From Pedobacter sp. L105 (GTDB lineage Bacteria; Bacteroidota; Bacteroidia; Sphingobacteriales; Sphingobacteriaceae): a stretch of 64,000 nt of DNA. Every line of letters begins with the position of its first letter. Within the stretch, counting starts at the first letter, position 1. Shown here piece after piece: positions 63,553 through 64,000 of the stretch. A program made the position numbers and the translations under genes. The notes under the pieces were generated by a model. That model was given only the letters and a program-made list of their open reading frames with translations. It was not told the DNA's origin and ran no database searches. The stretch spans positions 845,080-909,079 of the forward strand of contig NZ_LMUP01000004.1 of the NCBI RefSeq assembly GCF_009765875.1, written 5' to 3'.

Positions 63553-64000
63553 ATGAACAAAATAGCGGCTGTATTTCCGATTCTCCTTTTTATCCTATTA
63601 TCCGAGATCAACCCCTCACAGGCACAAACTGATGTGGCATCGGTTCAGCATTACGGAAAACCCTTTACGCATGTACCTGACCGCAGGGATGTGGTCATCT
63701 ATCAGGTTAATACGCGTGCCTTCAGTAAAGCAGGAGATTTTAAGGGCGTTACTGCCCGTTTAGATTCTATCAAAGCCTTGGGTGCAAATGTGGTATATAT
63801 CATGCCCATCTATCCTGTAGGTGTCGTAAAATCGATGAACTCGCCTTATTGCGTAAAAGATTATACGGCAATTAACAAGGATTTTGGGACGCTGGACGAC
63901 CTGCGTGCTTTAGTTAACGGTGCGCATCAAAGGAACATGGCAGTGATGCTGGACTGGGTACCTAACCATACGGCCTGGGATAACCCCTGGATAAAGAACA
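63553..64000 (+). CDS. GH13 alpha-amylase family protein, 5' part
   Basis: The first 149 codons of an exported GH13 enzyme that runs past the right edge. It has a signal peptide (MNKIAAVFPILLFILLSE, ending near QAQ), then YQVNTRAFSKAGDFKGVTARL, GANVVYIMPIYPVG and DWVPNHTAWDNPW, which is conserved region I of the family (DxVxNH). Substrate is probably starch-like alpha-glucan. It is divergent from SusCD. Confidence 0.92.
   Translation, partial: MNKIAAVFPILLFILLSEINPSQAQTDVASVQHYGKPFTHVPDRRDVVIYQVNTRAFSKAGDFKGVTARLDSIKALGANVVYIMPIYPVGVVKSMNSPYCVKDYTAINKDFGTLDDLRALVNGAHQRNMAVMLDWVPNHTAWDNPWIKN

Overview
The window looks like a chromosomal segment of a Bacteroidota bacterium of the Sphingobacteriaceae type (Pedobacter-like). 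This is inferred from content: several SusC/RagA- and STN-type TonB receptors, a SusD lipoprotein, a FecI/FecR pair, the mreBCD-mrdA-rodA order, a 34 bp palindromic terminator, and promoters of the Bacteroidota form (TTTG, about 19 bp, TAnnTTTG, best upstream of rpsT). Ribosome binding sites are mostly A-rich rather than AGGAGG. No tRNA, rRNA, CRISPR array, prophage or intact insertion sequence was seen.

Housekeeping, 1-21.5 kb. The minus strand carries rpsT, radC, a previously unlisted 30-codon ORF directly before pheT, pheT, a coiled-coil protein, zapA, a structured intergenic stretch that may be an RNA gene, rny, a DUF962 membrane protein, and the 5' part of a TonB-dependent receptor cut by the left edge. 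That receptor has direct repeats at 11 bp spacing upstream, like a Pho box. The plus strand then carries purN, purH, the rod-shape operon mreB-mreC-mreD-mrdA-rodA, tdk and a DinB-fold protein. A long acidic protein and a GT-C-like membrane protein lie on the minus strand.

Accessory, 21.5-48.8 kb. A small HTH protein is followed by two tandem paralogues (250 aa each, each internally duplicated) of unknown function. A NagX-like acyltransferase meets, at a perfect 68 bp palindrome, a four-gene minus-strand operon (GntP permease, RidA, D-serine dehydratase/D-threonine aldolase-like enzyme, M19 dipeptidase) that reads as D-amino-acid salvage. A sigma/anti-sigma pair then leads into a TonB receptor, a repeat-containing lipoprotein and a secreted NUC-type nuclease, which I read as a possible extracellular-DNA scavenging locus. 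Next come an SGNH hydrolase, two small envelope proteins, a prohibitin-like protein, a secreted protein of unknown function, LysR with a divergent threonine synthase-like enzyme, an aldo/keto reductase, and a siderophore-type TonB receptor with a DUF4198 protein.

Carbohydrate, 48.8-64 kb. An AraC regulator and a GntR regulator precede a tightly coupled set: mannose-6-phosphate isomerase-like protein, sugar porter, GH92 alpha-mannosidase and GH76 alpha-mannanase-like protein. Together these form a plausible route from alpha-mannan to fructose-6-phosphate. Two matching palindromic sites in the gntR-isomerase gap are good GntR operator candidates. Another AraC regulator, a SusD/SusC pair on the minus strand and a divergent GH13 amylase cut by the right edge complete the window.
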